From Microbulbifer agarilyticus (lineage in GTDB: Bacteria > Pseudomonadota > Gammaproteobacteria > Pseudomonadales > Cellvibrionaceae), in contig NZ_CP019650.1 of the NCBI RefSeq assembly GCF_001999945.1, positions 1,178,001 through 1,242,000 of the forward strand: a stretch of 64,000 bases of DNA, in the 5' to 3' direction. The first letter of the stretch is position 1. Every line of letters begins with the position of its first letter. Positions 15,647 through 25,667 of this stretch are shown piece after piece. The translations under genes were made by a program, and so were the position numbers. The notes beneath the pieces were generated by a model, which did not search any database, was not told the DNA's origin, and saw only the letters and a list, made by a program, of their open reading frames with translations.

Positions 15647-15802
15647 GAGCGCAATCAAGTGTGTCCACATCGTGTCCGGCCCCGCACAAGGCGCCAATCT
15701 ATAGCCAATTTTATTGAAATCCGGCCTGATAAGGCACCAGCGTGTCTCGCTGATAAGTAATGGATTGCATGCATCAATTAATACGAATGATGAATGTGAG
15801 TG

Positions 15803-16348
15803 ATGACTGAAAAAGAGAAGATGCTAGCGGGATTGCCTTACGATGCATGGGACGAGACTCTGTTAAGTGAGCGCATGGCTGCCAAGTCGATCTGCCATAG
15901 GTTTAATACTTACGATCCAACTAAATTAAATGAGCGAATGGCATTGTTGTCAGATTTTTTGACGATGAAAGGAAGTGCGCACATAGAGCCCAATTTTTAT
16001 TGTGACTATGGTTACAATATTCGATTAGGGAATAATTTTTACTCAAATCACAACCTAACCATTTTGGATGTATGTACGGTAGATATTGGAGACAATGTTC
16101 TTCTAGGTCCCCAGGTTATGATTTCTACCGCTACACATCCAATTGATGCCCTTGAACGTAGTACAACAGAATACGGAAAGCCCATTTCAATCGGAAGTGA
16201 TGTTTGGATTGGAGGGAATGTTTCAATTCTCCCAGGTGTTTCTATAGGTAGTAATTGTGTGATAGGTGCTGGTAGTGTTGTGAATAAGAATATTCCAGCT
16301 AATTGTGTAGCTGTAGGCAGCCCCTGTAAAGTTGTTAAGTCAGTTTAA
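15803..16348 (+). CDS. Maltose/galactoside O-acetyltransferase-like enzyme
   Basis: The 181-residue protein begins MTEKEKMLAGLPYDAWDETL, matching the Mac domain of maltose acetyltransferases. It ends in a left-handed beta-helix of hexapeptide repeats (IGDNVLLGPQVMI, IGSDVWIGGNVSILPGVSIG, VAVGSPCKVVK). The catalytic His is in STATHPID. The family transfers acetyl groups from acetyl-CoA to sugars. An adjacent GTG at 15800 is an alternative start. The gene is AT-rich like the cassettes but has no attC next to it, so recent acquisition is possible. A bidirectional terminator follows. Confidence 0.85.
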   Translation: MTEKEKMLAGLPYDAWDETLLSERMAAKSICHRFNTYDPTKLNERMALLSDFLTMKGSAHIEPNFYCDYGYNIRLGNNFYSNHNLTILDVCTVDIGDNVLLGPQVMISTATHPIDALERSTTEYGKPISIGSDVWIGGNVSILPGVSIGSNCVIGAGSVVNKNIPANCVAVGSPCKVVKSV

Positions 16349-16417
16349 CTAGCGCATAAAAGATATATCTTTATTCTCGAACGATGTTTTGCCCAAGAGC
16401 ATGCTCGGTAATGGGGT

Positions 16418-16451
16418 AAAAAAATAGCCCGCAAATTGCGGGCTTTTTTTA
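16418..16451. terminator. Bidirectional intrinsic terminator
   Basis: AGCCCGC and GCGGGCT form a stem (16426-16432 with 16438-16444) flanked by an A run on the left and a T run on the right. It can serve both the acetyltransferase and the converging peptidase gene. Confidence 0.88.
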
Positions 16452-16468
16452 GAGGATTTACTAGTCAG

Positions 16469-18457
16469 TTACATGCTTTCACTTTCACCATGATTTTCAC
16501 TGAGTGGCAAGTGTTCATTTAGGAAGCTTACATAAGCTTCCGACGCAGTGATGCGATTCACCTTCTTGCGGAAGCCGTGGCCCTCATCCGGGAACAGCAC
16601 ATACTCGACCGGTACATTATTTTTGCGAATAGCCTCGACCATTTCGTCGCTTTCAACCTGCAAAACACGCGGGTCGTTTGCGCCTTGTACTACCAAGACA
16701 GGATTATCGATTTTGTCGGCATGAAACAGTGGGGAAATGCGGCGATGGCGCTCGGCATCTGTTGCCGGATCACCCATTTCGTCATGCAGCGCTTTCTTGA
16801 ACGATTCCCACCAGGGCGGGATACTCTGTAAGGTGCGTTCCCAATTAGTGACGCCGAAAATATTAATCCCCGCTTCAAATTCATCGGTGAACGCCATGGC
16901 TGCCATCGTCAGGTAACCACCGTAGCTGCCACCAATGACCGCGATCTTGTCCTGATCTACCCAGTCCAGGGACTGCAGGTACTTCTTGCCGTAGACAATA
17001 TCCTGCAAATCATCTTCCCCGTGCTTTTTATCATCCAGGTGGAAAAAGGTCTTGCCGTATCCGGATGAGCCTCGGTTGTTTACTGCAAACAGGGCGTAGC
17101 CTTGATTAACCAGGTGTTGCTTGGCGGCGCTGTAGCCCGTACGGGACTGGCCACCGGGGCCACCGTGAATCCAGATCAGCGCTGGGGCTTTATTCTCGGC
17201 ACTGGCTCCCTGCGGTTTGTACAGAAGGCCGGGAATTTCAAGCTCATCAAAACTCGGGAAGCGCACCACATCACTGGCAACTAGGTTTTGCTCGCTGATT
17301 TCCGGGTTAAGGGTATCTGTCAGCCGGCGTACCTTGTCTGCACCAAACTCATAGCTATACAGGTTTGAGGGTGCAGTATCGGAGTTCACATAGAACACCA
17401 TGGACTTGCCATCATTGGCAAAGTTCACACCGCGCAGATCCCCGGCGGGTAGATTCGGCAGGGCCAGGGCCTTACCTGAGCGCTGGTCGACAATGTCCAG
17501 TTTGGTCTGGGCATCTTCATTGGTACCGATTACGCGGAAATTGCCATCTTTGGAGTAGTAAACGAAGGATACATCCCAATCTGCGCTGAACAGGGGAGAG
17601 CGCTTTCCGGTAGCAATATCGTAAGTCCATGCCTGGCGATACTCGGTAGCTTCATTGGTGCCATACACCAGCTTGCTGCTGTCTGGAGTAAACGTATAGG
17701 CAGAATGCTCTACGTTGCCTTCATGCGGAGTGATATGTACTGCAGTTTTCTCTTCCGATTGCAGGTCTACCAGAAAGAGGTCAGAGTCCGCATTGCTGTT
17801 CGCCTTCGTCATGACCAGCCAACGTCCATCGCGGCTCACTGTATCCAGATTCAGTGTATCGGTATTCTCGAATACGCGGGCTCGCTCGTACCCGTCTGTG
17901 GAATAGGCATAGAGATCGAACGCGCGCTCGTCTCGCTCGTTCGTTGCAACATAGAACTGCTTATCGTCCTGATGCCAGCCGAAAAACTGGGCTTTGAGCT
18001 TGTCACCGGGTGTCAGATCTTTCGCTTCGCCGCTTTTCTCCAGAACATACAGGTGGTTCAGCTCATTACCGCCCTGGTCCGCGGTGTATAGAATTCGCTC
18101 ATCTAGTGGAAACCAGCTCACACCGTAAATCGTGTCCTTGTCAGACTGCGTTAGTGCCACGGGTGCCGATCCATCTAAAGGATAGCGGTAAGTGTTGAAT
18201 ACTCCGGACGCATCGCTGCTTACCAATACCGCAGAGTTGTCATGGTTGATAGATGAGCCGAACACCGTGGTGGTTTGGAAAAATTGCTCTGCGGAGTAGC
18301 GCTCAAAAGCGGTGGCAGGCTCGGTGGTATCTGCAGCAGCGGTGGACTCAGCAACTCCGGACTCTACATTGCTGGTGGCGCCAGACTGATCTGGGGTACA
18401 GGCCTGGAGGCAAAACAACAACGCTCCAAGGGATATGGCATTAAGGGTTGTTTTCAT
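16469..18457 (-). CDS. S9-family prolyl oligopeptidase-like lipoprotein
   Basis: The 662-residue precursor begins MKTTLNAISLGALLFCLQAC, a lipoprotein signal (LQAC). An N-terminal WD40-like beta-propeller (LDERILYTADQGG, DGRWLVMTK) covers roughly residues 60-380. A C-terminal alpha/beta-hydrolase domain carries the nucleophile motif GGSYGGY, with Asp in GANDPRV and His in DEGHGF completing the triad. Such enzymes cleave short peptides; this one should act in the periplasm, attached to a membrane. A start 14 codons upstream (18499) is possible, but the ATG at 18457 gives the signal peptide. Confidence 0.9.
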   Translation of the reverse strand: MKTTLNAISLGALLFCLQACTPDQSGATSNVESGVAESTAAADTTEPATAFERYSAEQFFQTTTVFGSSINHDNSAVLVSSDASGVFNTYRYPLDGSAPVALTQSDKDTIYGVSWFPLDERILYTADQGGNELNHLYVLEKSGEAKDLTPGDKLKAQFFGWHQDDKQFYVATNERDERAFDLYAYSTDGYERARVFENTDTLNLDTVSRDGRWLVMTKANSNADSDLFLVDLQSEEKTAVHITPHEGNVEHSAYTFTPDSSKLVYGTNEATEYRQAWTYDIATGKRSPLFSADWDVSFVYYSKDGNFRVIGTNEDAQTKLDIVDQRSGKALALPNLPAGDLRGVNFANDGKSMVFYVNSDTAPSNLYSYEFGADKVRRLTDTLNPEISEQNLVASDVVRFPSFDELEIPGLLYKPQGASAENKAPALIWIHGGPGGQSRTGYSAAKQHLVNQGYALFAVNNRGSSGYGKTFFHLDDKKHGEDDLQDIVYGKKYLQSLDWVDQDKIAVIGGSYGGYLTMAAMAFTDEFEAGINIFGVTNWERTLQSIPPWWESFKKALHDEMGDPATDAERHRRISPLFHADKIDNPVLVVQGANDPRVLQVESDEMVEAIRKNNVPVEYVLFPDEGHGFRKKVNRITASEAYVSFLNEHLPLSENHGESESM

Positions 18458-19051
18458 TGTGAAGCTCGGTGGATTGAAGTAAGTCACTAAGACTAACAAA
18501 CAAGTGTTTGGAAAGTGTGATGGCCCTCACAAAGGGTTGGCGGTATCGATTGGGTCAAGAGACATGAGTATTCTTCACAGCAAATTACGCTATGTATCCC
18601 GTTGCGAGTCTTGCAGAGTTTCTTTTAAGAGGATGCTTGAAATTTAGTACTGCTATTTTTCGGGGAGGTTTAAATGCCCTGCCACTCCTATTGGCAGAGC
18701 TTAGTTTGTCGCCCAATCTTTATTTCCTTTCCTGTTGCTCGTGTCTTTTCCCGCCAGCACTACCCGCATAGATGGCAATAAGTCACAGGTTTTCTTTTTT
18801 TGGTCGAAAAGTCCGCCATCAAATCGATTTCATCCCCTTTTTCCTCTTGCAGTAATGACACGTGCACACGTATAAAAAAAGATATATTGATATGTAGATA
18901 TGTTGTTATATCAATATATTTTAATATTGATTGTATCGCCCGTCATTCTGCTGCTCCGTTAACACAGGAACTTAATCGTCTCCCTTAACCCAGGGTGGCA
19001 AAGGCTTGATATGGCGTCATAAAAATAATCAGCAGTCTCCAGGAGAATATT
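18458..19051. other. Divergent intergenic region with an AT-rich palindrome
   Basis: The 594 bp between divergently transcribed genes should hold both promoters. The one distinct structure is a perfect 12-bp inverted repeat at 18882-18919. A forward 62-codon frame at 18800-18988 has no features of a gene. AGGAGAATATT before 19052 is the ribosome site of the hydrolase. Confidence 0.5.
18882..18919. repeat. AT-rich inverted repeat
   Basis: ATATATTGATAT (18882-18893) and ATATCAATATAT (18908-18919) are perfect complements separated by 14 bp. It lies about 130 bp upstream of the alpha/beta hydrolase start. It could be an operator for a dimeric regulator or a hairpin; there is no adjacent T run. 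Confidence 0.55.
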
Positions 19052-19801
19052 GTGATTTTGACCAAATTGATCAGAGGTTTTGTATTCGCGAGTGTTTTGT
19101 TTTCTTTCCATCAGGTGGCGGTAGCCGATGCCCAAAGTGAAGTGGATACTGCGATGACTTCATCGCCGTCCGTTGCGGTGTTTCAGAAGCGCAACTTTGT
19201 GGGCGTTTCCCTGTTCTTTGGTTTTGAACCGGTTGCCCCGATTTCAAACCGCGGCGTGATCGTCTATCCCGGTGCGTTCCAAGACCCACGCGCCTACGCG
19301 CCGATAGCCCGTCATTTTGCTGACCAGGGGTACTACGCTGCGGTCGTTACCCCACCATTTAACTTCGGCTTCCTTGGTACCCACTACGGTACCTATGTGA
19401 AGAATCACTGGAGGAACGATGTTGCGGATTGGGTTGTGGCTGGGCATTCGCTGGGCGGTACAGTGGCTGCTCTATGGGTAGACAACAATCGAGCACCCTC
19501 AGACGGTATTGCCGGATTGGTCCTGCTCGCTGCGTATCCAGACGCTTTGACCAACCTGTCTGATATACAAATTCCAGTTACTTCAATCTGGGGCAGCGTG
19601 GATGGTCTCACTACTGAAAGCGATATTGAGGGCAGTAAGGACCAGCTGCCGGCCAATACCAACTATGTACGTATTGAAGGTGGTAACCATACACAGTTCT
19701 ATTACTCCGATACCCTGCAGAATAATGACAACCCTGCGCAAATCCCTCGAGAGGAACAGCAGCTGATCGTCGAGCGAGAAATAGCCGCGATGCTGCACTA
19801 A
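19052..19801 (+). CDS. Exported alpha/beta hydrolase
   Basis: The 249-residue protein has an N-terminal signal peptide ending near HQVAVADA. A compact alpha/beta-hydrolase core follows: VIVYPGAFQDPRAYAPIA near the oxyanion strand, the nucleophile elbow GHSLGG at about residue 133, Asp in WGSVDGL, and His in EGGNHTQF. The start is a GTG with AGGAG at good spacing. The substrate is unknown; the fold suits esters or lactones. It stands alone with its own terminator. Confidence 0.8.
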   Translation: MILTKLIRGFVFASVLFSFHQVAVADAQSEVDTAMTSSPSVAVFQKRNFVGVSLFFGFEPVAPISNRGVIVYPGAFQDPRAYAPIARHFADQGYYAAVVTPPFNFGFLGTHYGTYVKNHWRNDVADWVVAGHSLGGTVAALWVDNNRAPSDGIAGLVLLAAYPDALTNLSDIQIPVTSIWGSVDGLTTESDIEGSKDQLPANTNYVRIEGGNHTQFYYSDTLQNNDNPAQIPREEQQLIVEREIAAMLH

Positions 19802-19820
19802 ACCCCAGATAGAGACGATA

Positions 19821-19850
19821 AAAAAACCGGTGCCATGCACCGGTTTTTTT
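19821..19850 (+). terminator. Intrinsic terminator after the alpha/beta hydrolase
   Basis: AAAAAACCGGTGC-CAT-GCACCGGTTTTTTT is a long perfect stem with a T run on both strands. It may also stop transcription arriving leftward, but selO ends to its right, so it could serve both genes. Confidence 0.92.
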
Positions 19851-19928
19851 ATGGAACTGTATGTACCGCCATAACCTATTAGTTAGTAGCTGCGATCTGA
19901 TCAAAAAGCTATGCCCCGATGATCCGCT

Positions 19929-21632
19929 TCAAGATGAACAGCTGTAGTGCGAAACGCCACCCGAATTAAAGTATTCCTTCGGTCTGAGGCGGTAGTATTT
20001 TACTTCCATTTCTTTTGACTGCTCATCATAGGGGCGGCTCAGGACTTCCTGAAGTTCCTCAATGAGCGAGTAATCACCTTGGGTGGCTTGTTGATAAGCT
20101 GGGACGATTAGCCATTCTCGCCACGCATATTTGGGGTTGACCTGCTGCATCTTCTTGGCCGTCGCCGAAAGGTCACTGCCGGTCTTCACCAGTTCGTGCC
20201 AGCGGCCTAACCAGGATTGCCATTGCTCATCGAGTTCTGATGACGTTTCGAAATAAAAGCTCGTTTTCAGTGCAGATACATTCTCCGGCATATGTGACAG
20301 TTCGCGAAAGAACATTGTGTAGTCCACTTCCGAATGGCTCATGAGCTTTACCAGCTCCTCAAATAGCGCGTGATCGAATTCCCGCAGTCCAAGCTTTTCT
20401 GCCCACATGTCTTGCATCTGCGTTTGCATGACGTTTTGGAAGCCGCGGCGTATTTCGTCGAGTTTTTCTAGCGCCTCTTGATTATCTTCGAGCAATGGCC
20501 GAATTGCCGACCAGAACATATGGAAGTTCGCCTCGGCTGCCGTCGGTTGATTGAAAAATGAAAAATGATGACCACCACCGGTCCAAGGCTGAAATTGTGG
20601 ATCGAAAACTTCACAAAACCCAAAGGGGCCATAGTCGAGAGTAAAACCACCAGCGGCGCAGTTGTCGCTATTGAAGTTTCCCTGACAGTAGCCAACGCGA
20701 ACCCAGTTGGCGACCAAGCGCGTAAGGCGCTCCCGGAATAGCTGTGCCAGCTCGATCAATTTATCGGAAAATGCAAGCTCGGAGTCAATCTCATCTTTGT
20801 ATTCTCGTTCGATAACATGCTGAACGATCATATGCAGCTCTTCGAGTGCTTGATTGTGTGCATTACTGCGCACGCGCCGCGCGAATAGCTCTATTTGGCC
20901 GACGCGTAAAAAGGAGGGGGCTACGCGCGTGGTAATTGCGACCGGATTTTCCGTAATAATATCTGGGTCAAACGAGTGGGATTCTGGTGAATACCAGGGG
21001 CGTGCTACCGTTTCAGTCTTGGATACGTAGAGTGTTAATGACCGCGAGGTTGGTACACCCAGCGCGTGCATATACTCCTGGGCTAAAAACTCTCGCACGC
21101 TGGAACGCAAAACTGCACGTCCATCGGCACCGCGGCAATAAGGTGTTGGACCGCCACCTTTTAACTGCATTTCCCAGCGTTGGCCGTTGAAAACACCTTC
21201 GAAGATTGAAATTGCGCGGCCGTCGCCATAACCGTTGCCGGTACCAAATGGGCACTGTTGAGTGTATTCCGTGCCGTAAATAGAAAGTGCGTAACCTGTT
21301 GCCCAGCCCACATGGCGCATGGGGGGCTTGGCTACTGAAACATCACCGGAGAATAGTTGGCTGAATGCTTTGTCTTGTGCAAGCTCGTCGCTTAATCCAA
21401 GGGTGCGAAAGAGTGTCTTGCTGTGGATAACATATTCCGGCCGAACAATGGGCGTGGGAGTTACCGGCACAAAATGGCCAGAGAATACTTGGCGGGAACG
21501 ATGGTCATCGCCATCGGTTGTGGCATCGGGGTCGGCATGTAAGCTATCCATCAATGAGTAATCTGCCAACTGTGTAAATTCATCAAAGCTTGTTACACGG
21601 GAGTTGGCTGGTGAATTGGACGACTGTGCCAT
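19929..21632 (-). CDS. selO: SelO-type protein adenylyltransferase (YdiU)
   Basis: The 567-residue protein has the SelO/UPF0061 pseudokinase core: FSGDVSV and [20 protein letters not shown] (about residues 91-121), then [20 protein letters not shown], then [41 protein letters not shown] carries the metal-binding Asn and Asp. SelO transfers AMP to Ser, Thr or Tyr of target proteins and has been linked to redox homeostasis. Many bacterial homologues are about 480-550 residues, so this is slightly long. The upstream gene on the same strand is aspartoacylase, 54 bp away. Confidence 0.93.
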   Translation of the reverse strand: MAQSSNSPANSRVTSFDEFTQLADYSLMDSLHADPDATTDGDDHRSRQVFSGHFVPVTPTPIVRPEYVIHSKTLFRTLGLSDELAQDKAFSQLFSGDVSVAKPPMRHVGWATGYALSIYGTEYTQQCPFGTGNGYGDGRAISIFEGVFNGQRWEMQLKGGGPTPYCRGADGRAVLRSSVREFLAQEYMHALGVPTSRSLTLYVSKTETVARPWYSPESHSFDPDIITENPVAITTRVAPSFLRVGQIELFARRVRSNAHNQALEELHMIVQHVIEREYKDEIDSELAFSDKLIELAQLFRERLTRLVANWVRVGYCQGNFNSDNCAAGGFTLDYGPFGFCEVFDPQFQPWTGGGHHFSFFNQPTAAEANFHMFWSAIRPLLEDNQEALEKLDEIRRGFQNVMQTQMQDMWAEKLGLREFDHALFEELVKLMSHSEVDYTMFFRELSHMPENVSALKTSFYFETSSELDEQWQSWLGRWHELVKTGSDLSATAKKMQQVNPKYAWREWLIVPAYQQATQGDYSLIEELQEVLSRPYDEQSKEMEVKYYRLRPKEYFNSGGVSHYSCSS

Positions 21633-21686
21633 TACTGGAGATGCCTAATTGCAGATAACTAACGAAAAGATTTGGGATTTATCGGC

Positions 21687-22586
21687 TTAATTTACGTCAT
21701 TCAGTGTGATATCGACTTCTCGCATAAAGCTCAGACCAATGTGCTGATCGTAATACGCGGCTTCATTAATAAACGCACCGTATACGGTGGTATCTCCTTG
21801 ATAGGGAATCGTTTCACCAGCGAGGGTAATAAACAGAGGGTCGCCCGGATTAATCGGGTGATAGTCCTTGTCCTGCAAATTGGGGTGAACCATAGCAGTT
21901 ATTTCACCAGTGGAATCTTCAGGTAGCCGGATCTTTTCAATAAACTGATAACCGCTCATCTGTCTTGGCAGATCGAGCGTGCCACCCGCATTCACTTTCT
22001 CCAGATAATCCAGCGCATGCATTACTGCGGTGCGGGTTTCCGAATAGACCTGATAATTCAGCAGGCCCTGAGCGACCGGTCCAGCTTCAATAAGAAAACC
22101 ATTGAAACGCCCAACAGATGTCAGGAAGTTGTCTTCCAGGCGGTCGCTCGGATGAAAAAACAGCGTGGCGTGGGGCATCTTTTGCTTAATGTAAAAGGCC
22201 ATACCTACCACGAATGGATCACTGGTGTTGAATACCAGTGACATGCCCATATTTGCCGTTGTGGTATGCAGGTCGATGACAAAATCGACTCTAGGATCTT
22301 CCTTGGGACCTAGCAGTGTATTCAATGCTTTAGCACGCTGCTGCTCACAGCCGTCTAGTTCCGGATTGTTGAGGTCCTGGATATTGAATTGGCGGTTCAG
22401 GTCCTGATCAATATAGCGTCTGACCTGTTGATTGGCGCTGGGGTTGGTCAGGTGCAGTTCGGTCGCAAAACTATCTCGTTGTACTTCCTCAGGGCAGGAT
22501 GACCAGTGTTTAATCAGATACACGCCGGTTAATTCGTTGCCGTGTGTACCGCCGGTAATGGCGACCTGCTTAATTGCGTTCTTCAT
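21687..22586 (-). CDS. Aspartoacylase / succinylglutamate desuccinylase-family hydrolase
   Basis: The 299-residue protein begins MKNAIKQVAITGGTHGNELT. The zinc ligands are His and Glu in GGTHGNE (residues about 12-18) and His in VIDLHTTTANMG. The substrate-binding Arg-Asn pair is in DLNRQF, and the catalytic Glu is in FLIEAGPV. Aspartoacylases release acetate from N-acetyl-aspartate or related N-acyl amino acids. The length and motif order fit the aspartoacylase branch better than AstE. It is followed after 54 bp by selO and may share its transcript. Confidence 0.88.
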   Translation of the reverse strand: MKNAIKQVAITGGTHGNELTGVYLIKHWSSCPEEVQRDSFATELHLTNPSANQQVRRYIDQDLNRQFNIQDLNNPELDGCEQQRAKALNTLLGPKEDPRVDFVIDLHTTTANMGMSLVFNTSDPFVVGMAFYIKQKMPHATLFFHPSDRLEDNFLTSVGRFNGFLIEAGPVAQGLLNYQVYSETRTAVMHALDYLEKVNAGGTLDLPRQMSGYQFIEKIRLPEDSTGEITAMVHPNLQDKDYHPINPGDPLFITLAGETIPYQGDTTVYGAFINEAAYYDQHIGLSFMREVDITLNDVN

Positions 22587-22801
22587 AGGAAATCTGCACC
22601 AGATCCATTATAGAGGAGGGCATGCCACTCTATTTGCACGTTGTTAGTCGAAAGCAACTCAGAGTCTAACATTCGGGATGTCTCGTTGCCCAACGGGTCA
22701 ACGATAGCGAGAGGTACTCTTCGACGGTTTTCAGGCTGATAGTGATGTGTAGATCTTGGATTGAGTGAATATGGAGGGGGAATAGGCCGAATATGTTGAG
22801 A

Positions 22802-22849
22802 AACCGGCTACTTTGATATCTCCTGAAATTTTCAGAAAAGTAGCCGGTT
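22802..22849 (-). terminator. Hairpin at the end of the nar operon
   Basis: AACCGGCTACTTT and AAAGTAGCCGGTT are perfect complements 13 bp long, separated by about 22 nt. It begins 9 bp after the narK stop codon. The T run on the leftward strand is short, so it may act with a factor or as an mRNA-stabilising stem. Confidence 0.7.
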
Positions 22850-22857
22850 GGAGTCCG

Positions 22858-25602
22858 CTAGCCCTTGTTCTTGTTGTGCTCAATCTCGTACAGCATACCG
22901 CGACGAGAAGAGTAGAAGTGCCAGGTGAGGAACAGGCAGATTACGTAAAAAATCAGGAATGCCCAGAGCGCAGCCATAGGGCCACCGGTCATATTGATGG
23001 AGGTGCCGTAGGCTTTGGGGATAAAGAAGGCACCGTAGGCGGCGATGGCACTGGTAAAGGCAATAATCGCCGCGCTCTCACGATCTACCTGTTTGTTTAG
23101 GTCTTCTCCTTTCAATTGTGGCATTAGCCTCGGAATTTCTTTGCCCATGATCACCGGAATCATCTGGAAGGTAGATGCATTACCGATACCAGTGAGGAAG
23201 AACAGGGCAATGAAGCAGCCGAAGAAGCCCCAGAAGGCACCGGACATTTCATTGTTGTTGAGGAAGTAGATTACCCCGAGGGTAGCCACAATCATCAGTG
23301 CGAAGGTCCAGAAAGTTACCCGTGCACCACCATACTTATCCGCTAGCCAGCCGCTACCGGCACGGCTCAACGCGCCAACAAATGGGCCGAGGAATACCAG
23401 GTGCAGGGTATTCACATCCGGGAATTCGAGTTTGGCCAGTAGCGGGAAGCCGGCGGAATAGCCGATAAAGCTACCGAAAGTACCGGTGTACAGAATACAC
23501 ATCAGCCAGTTGTGCTTGCGTTTGAAGATGATGGCCTGGTCGCTGAAGCTGGAGCGGGCATCGGCAATATCATTCATGCCCACCCAGGCGGCGATGGTCG
23601 ACAGGATAATCATCGGCACCCAGATAAACCCGGCATTCTGCATCCATACCTTGGTGCCTTCACTGGTGGACTGCGGCTCGCCGCCGAGCACGCCAAACAC
23701 GCTGATGGTAATCACAATCGGCACCAGGAACTGCATCAACGATACACCGAGGTTACCAAGCCCCGCATTCAGTGCCAGCGCGTTACCTTTCTCCTTGTCT
23801 GGGAAGAAGAAGGCGATGTTCGCCATGGATGAAGCAAAGTTACCGCCACCGAAGCCACAAAGCAGCGCCAGGATCAGGAAGATAAGGAAGGGGGTGTCGG
23901 GGTTCTGTACCGCATAGCCCATACCAATGGCGGGGAGTAACAGCGATGCTGTGGATAATGTTGTCCACAATCGCCCGCCAAAGATCGGCACCATAAAGCT
24001 GTAAAATATACGCAGCGTGGCGCCGGAAAGCCCCGGCAGCGCGGCCAGCCAGAATAGTTGCGAAGACGTGAAGTTAAACCCGATCGCGGGGAGTTTGGCG
24101 ACGACTACAGACCAAACCATCCACACCGCGAATGCCAGCAGCAGGGCGGGGATGGATATCCACAGATTGCGCCGGGCGATGGCGCGCCCCTTGGTTTCCC
24201 AGAACTCTTCGTCGTCTGGGTGCCATTCCTTGAGCACCGTTTCCTTCATGGTACTTTCCCCTTTGTTGAGCAGTTCCTGTGCCTTCTGCTCGGTTACTGC
24301 GGTGGATACTCGTTCACTATCGGTTTCTGTCCGGAATTCTGTTTCGTGTGCGCTGTGGTGATCCTCGGCCTGAATCGCGAGGTGCATCCAGATCAGCGAG
24401 AACACGACGATGGCAAACAGAATCGCAAAGCAACTGGTATAGATGCCCGTAAGATCCAATGCCATACCAAAAATTATAGGGAGGATAAATCCACCCAGCC
24501 CGCCAATCATGCCAACCAGCCCGCCAACGGAGCCCACATGGTGGGGGTAATACACGGGGATATGCTTGAAAACGGCGGCCTTACCCAAGCTCATAAAGAA
24601 GCCGAGAATGAATAGGGTGACCACAAACGGCCACAATCCCATTTCTGTGGAGAAGGTGAGTGGGCCATTTTTGGTCTGGATGATGTACTGGGTCGGCGGG
24701 TACGACAGCATAAACAGCAGAAACAGCGAAAACCCGAAGGTCCAGTACATAACCGACCGCGCTCCATAGCGATCGGACAGGTGCCCGCCATAGGCGCGAA
24801 ACAGCGATGCGGAGAGGGAGAAGGCCGCGGCACACATGCCAGCGGTTTTCAGGTCCACCTTGTAAACGTCGATCAGGTAGTGCGGCATCCACAGTGCCAG
24901 CGCAACAAAGCCGCCAAATACAAAGAAGTAATACAGCGAGAAGCGCCACACCCGAATATCTTCGAGCGGCTCAAATTGCTCTGTAAGCGAGATTGGTTTG
25001 GTACCCGCAGCTCTTCGTGCCACCAGTTGTGGCTCATCTTTGGCGAAAAGGTAAAAAATCACCGCCATCAGGGCGAGTGCGCCGGCCCAAACATACGCTA
25101 CTGCATGCCAGCCAAAGGCAACCAGAATGAAAGGCGCTAGAAATTTTGTGACCGCCGCACCCACATTACCCGCACCGAAGATGCCCAGTGCCGTGCCCTG
25201 GCGTTCTGCCTCAAACCAGCTCGAAACATAGGTAACGCCAATAATAAAGGAGCCACCTGCCAAGCCGATAAACAGAGCTGCGAGCAGGTACATCGGGTAA
25301 GTGGAGGCCACGGCGAGCAGGCAGGTGGCGATTGCCGTGAGCAGCATTTGTATGGAAAACACCAAACGGCCGCCATAACGCTCGGTCCATACACCGAGGA
25401 TCAACCGGGTCAGCGAGCCGGTGAGAATGGGTGTGGCGATGAGAATGCCTAGCTGGGATTCGCTGAGTTGCAACTCTTCCTGGATGGCAATACCGATGAT
25501 CGAGAAGATTGTCCACACCGCAAAACAGACGGTGAAGGCGATCGTACTCAGCGCGAGCGCGCGATTCTGATCAGACTTTGAGACGGCAGACGGGGCATCC
25601 AT
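22858..25602 (-). CDS. narK: NarK double-domain nitrate/nitrite transporter
   Basis: The 914-residue protein contains two complete major-facilitator domains. The first (about 1-430) starts NRALALSTIAFTVCFAVWTI and has FIGLAGGSFIIGVTYVSSWF, typical of NarK1 proton-linked nitrate import. A charged linker (about 430-480) leads to the second domain (NLWISIPALLLAFAVWMVWS, CGFGGGNFASSMANIAFFFP), typical of NarK2 nitrate/nitrite exchange. Fused NarK1-NarK2 proteins are known in other denitrifiers. It is the last gene of the nar operon, downstream of a small membrane protein, and would supply nitrate to NarGHI and remove nitrite. Confidence 0.93.
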   Translation of the reverse strand: MDAPSAVSKSDQNRALALSTIAFTVCFAVWTIFSIIGIAIQEELQLSESQLGILIATPILTGSLTRLILGVWTERYGGRLVFSIQMLLTAIATCLLAVASTYPMYLLAALFIGLAGGSFIIGVTYVSSWFEAERQGTALGIFGAGNVGAAVTKFLAPFILVAFGWHAVAYVWAGALALMAVIFYLFAKDEPQLVARRAAGTKPISLTEQFEPLEDIRVWRFSLYYFFVFGGFVALALWMPHYLIDVYKVDLKTAGMCAAAFSLSASLFRAYGGHLSDRYGARSVMYWTFGFSLFLLFMLSYPPTQYIIQTKNGPLTFSTEMGLWPFVVTLFILGFFMSLGKAAVFKHIPVYYPHHVGSVGGLVGMIGGLGGFILPIIFGMALDLTGIYTSCFAILFAIVVFSLIWMHLAIQAEDHHSAHETEFRTETDSERVSTAVTEQKAQELLNKGESTMKETVLKEWHPDDEEFWETKGRAIARRNLWISIPALLLAFAVWMVWSVVVAKLPAIGFNFTSSQLFWLAALPGLSGATLRIFYSFMVPIFGGRLWTTLSTASLLLPAIGMGYAVQNPDTPFLIFLILALLCGFGGGNFASSMANIAFFFPDKEKGNALALNAGLGNLGVSLMQFLVPIVITISVFGVLGGEPQSTSEGTKVWMQNAGFIWVPMIILSTIAAWVGMNDIADARSSFSDQAIIFKRKHNWLMCILYTGTFGSFIGYSAGFPLLAKLEFPDVNTLHLVFLGPFVGALSRAGSGWLADKYGGARVTFWTFALMIVATLGVIYFLNNNEMSGAFWGFFGCFIALFFLTGIGNASTFQMIPVIMGKEIPRLMPQLKGEDLNKQVDRESAAIIAFTSAIAAYGAFFIPKAYGTSINMTGGPMAALWAFLIFYVICLFLTWHFYSSRRGMLYEIEHNKNKG

Positions 25603-25667
25603 GGTAAGTTTTCCCTGCGTTAACCAGCCAGTTCAATAGGCTTACACGATATTGCTGTCTAAGACTG

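Larger units (their letters stand above)
9222..15650 (+). mobile_element. Integron gene-cassette array without an adjacent integrase gene
   Basis: Small genes, nearly all rightward, alternate with imperfect palindromes that begin with a TAACA-type core and end in GCGTTA-type cores, the architecture of attC recombination sites. Most are long (118-143 bp) and share a variant of one internal sequence (CTCCGGGCC, GGGACAGCTTACC, GTCGCT.CGCTCCC, then GGTAAGC.GCCCC). This uniformity is typical of sedentary chromosomal integrons. The genes are AT-richer than the flanks and mostly encode small membrane or exported proteins. No intI is present within the window, so the region fits a cluster of attC sites lacking an integrase. 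Several sites are decayed. Confidence 0.85.

Noticed and set aside
18800..18988. 62-codon forward frame before the alpha/beta hydrolase
   Set aside because: It spans the AT palindrome, has no ribosome site and shows no family features.
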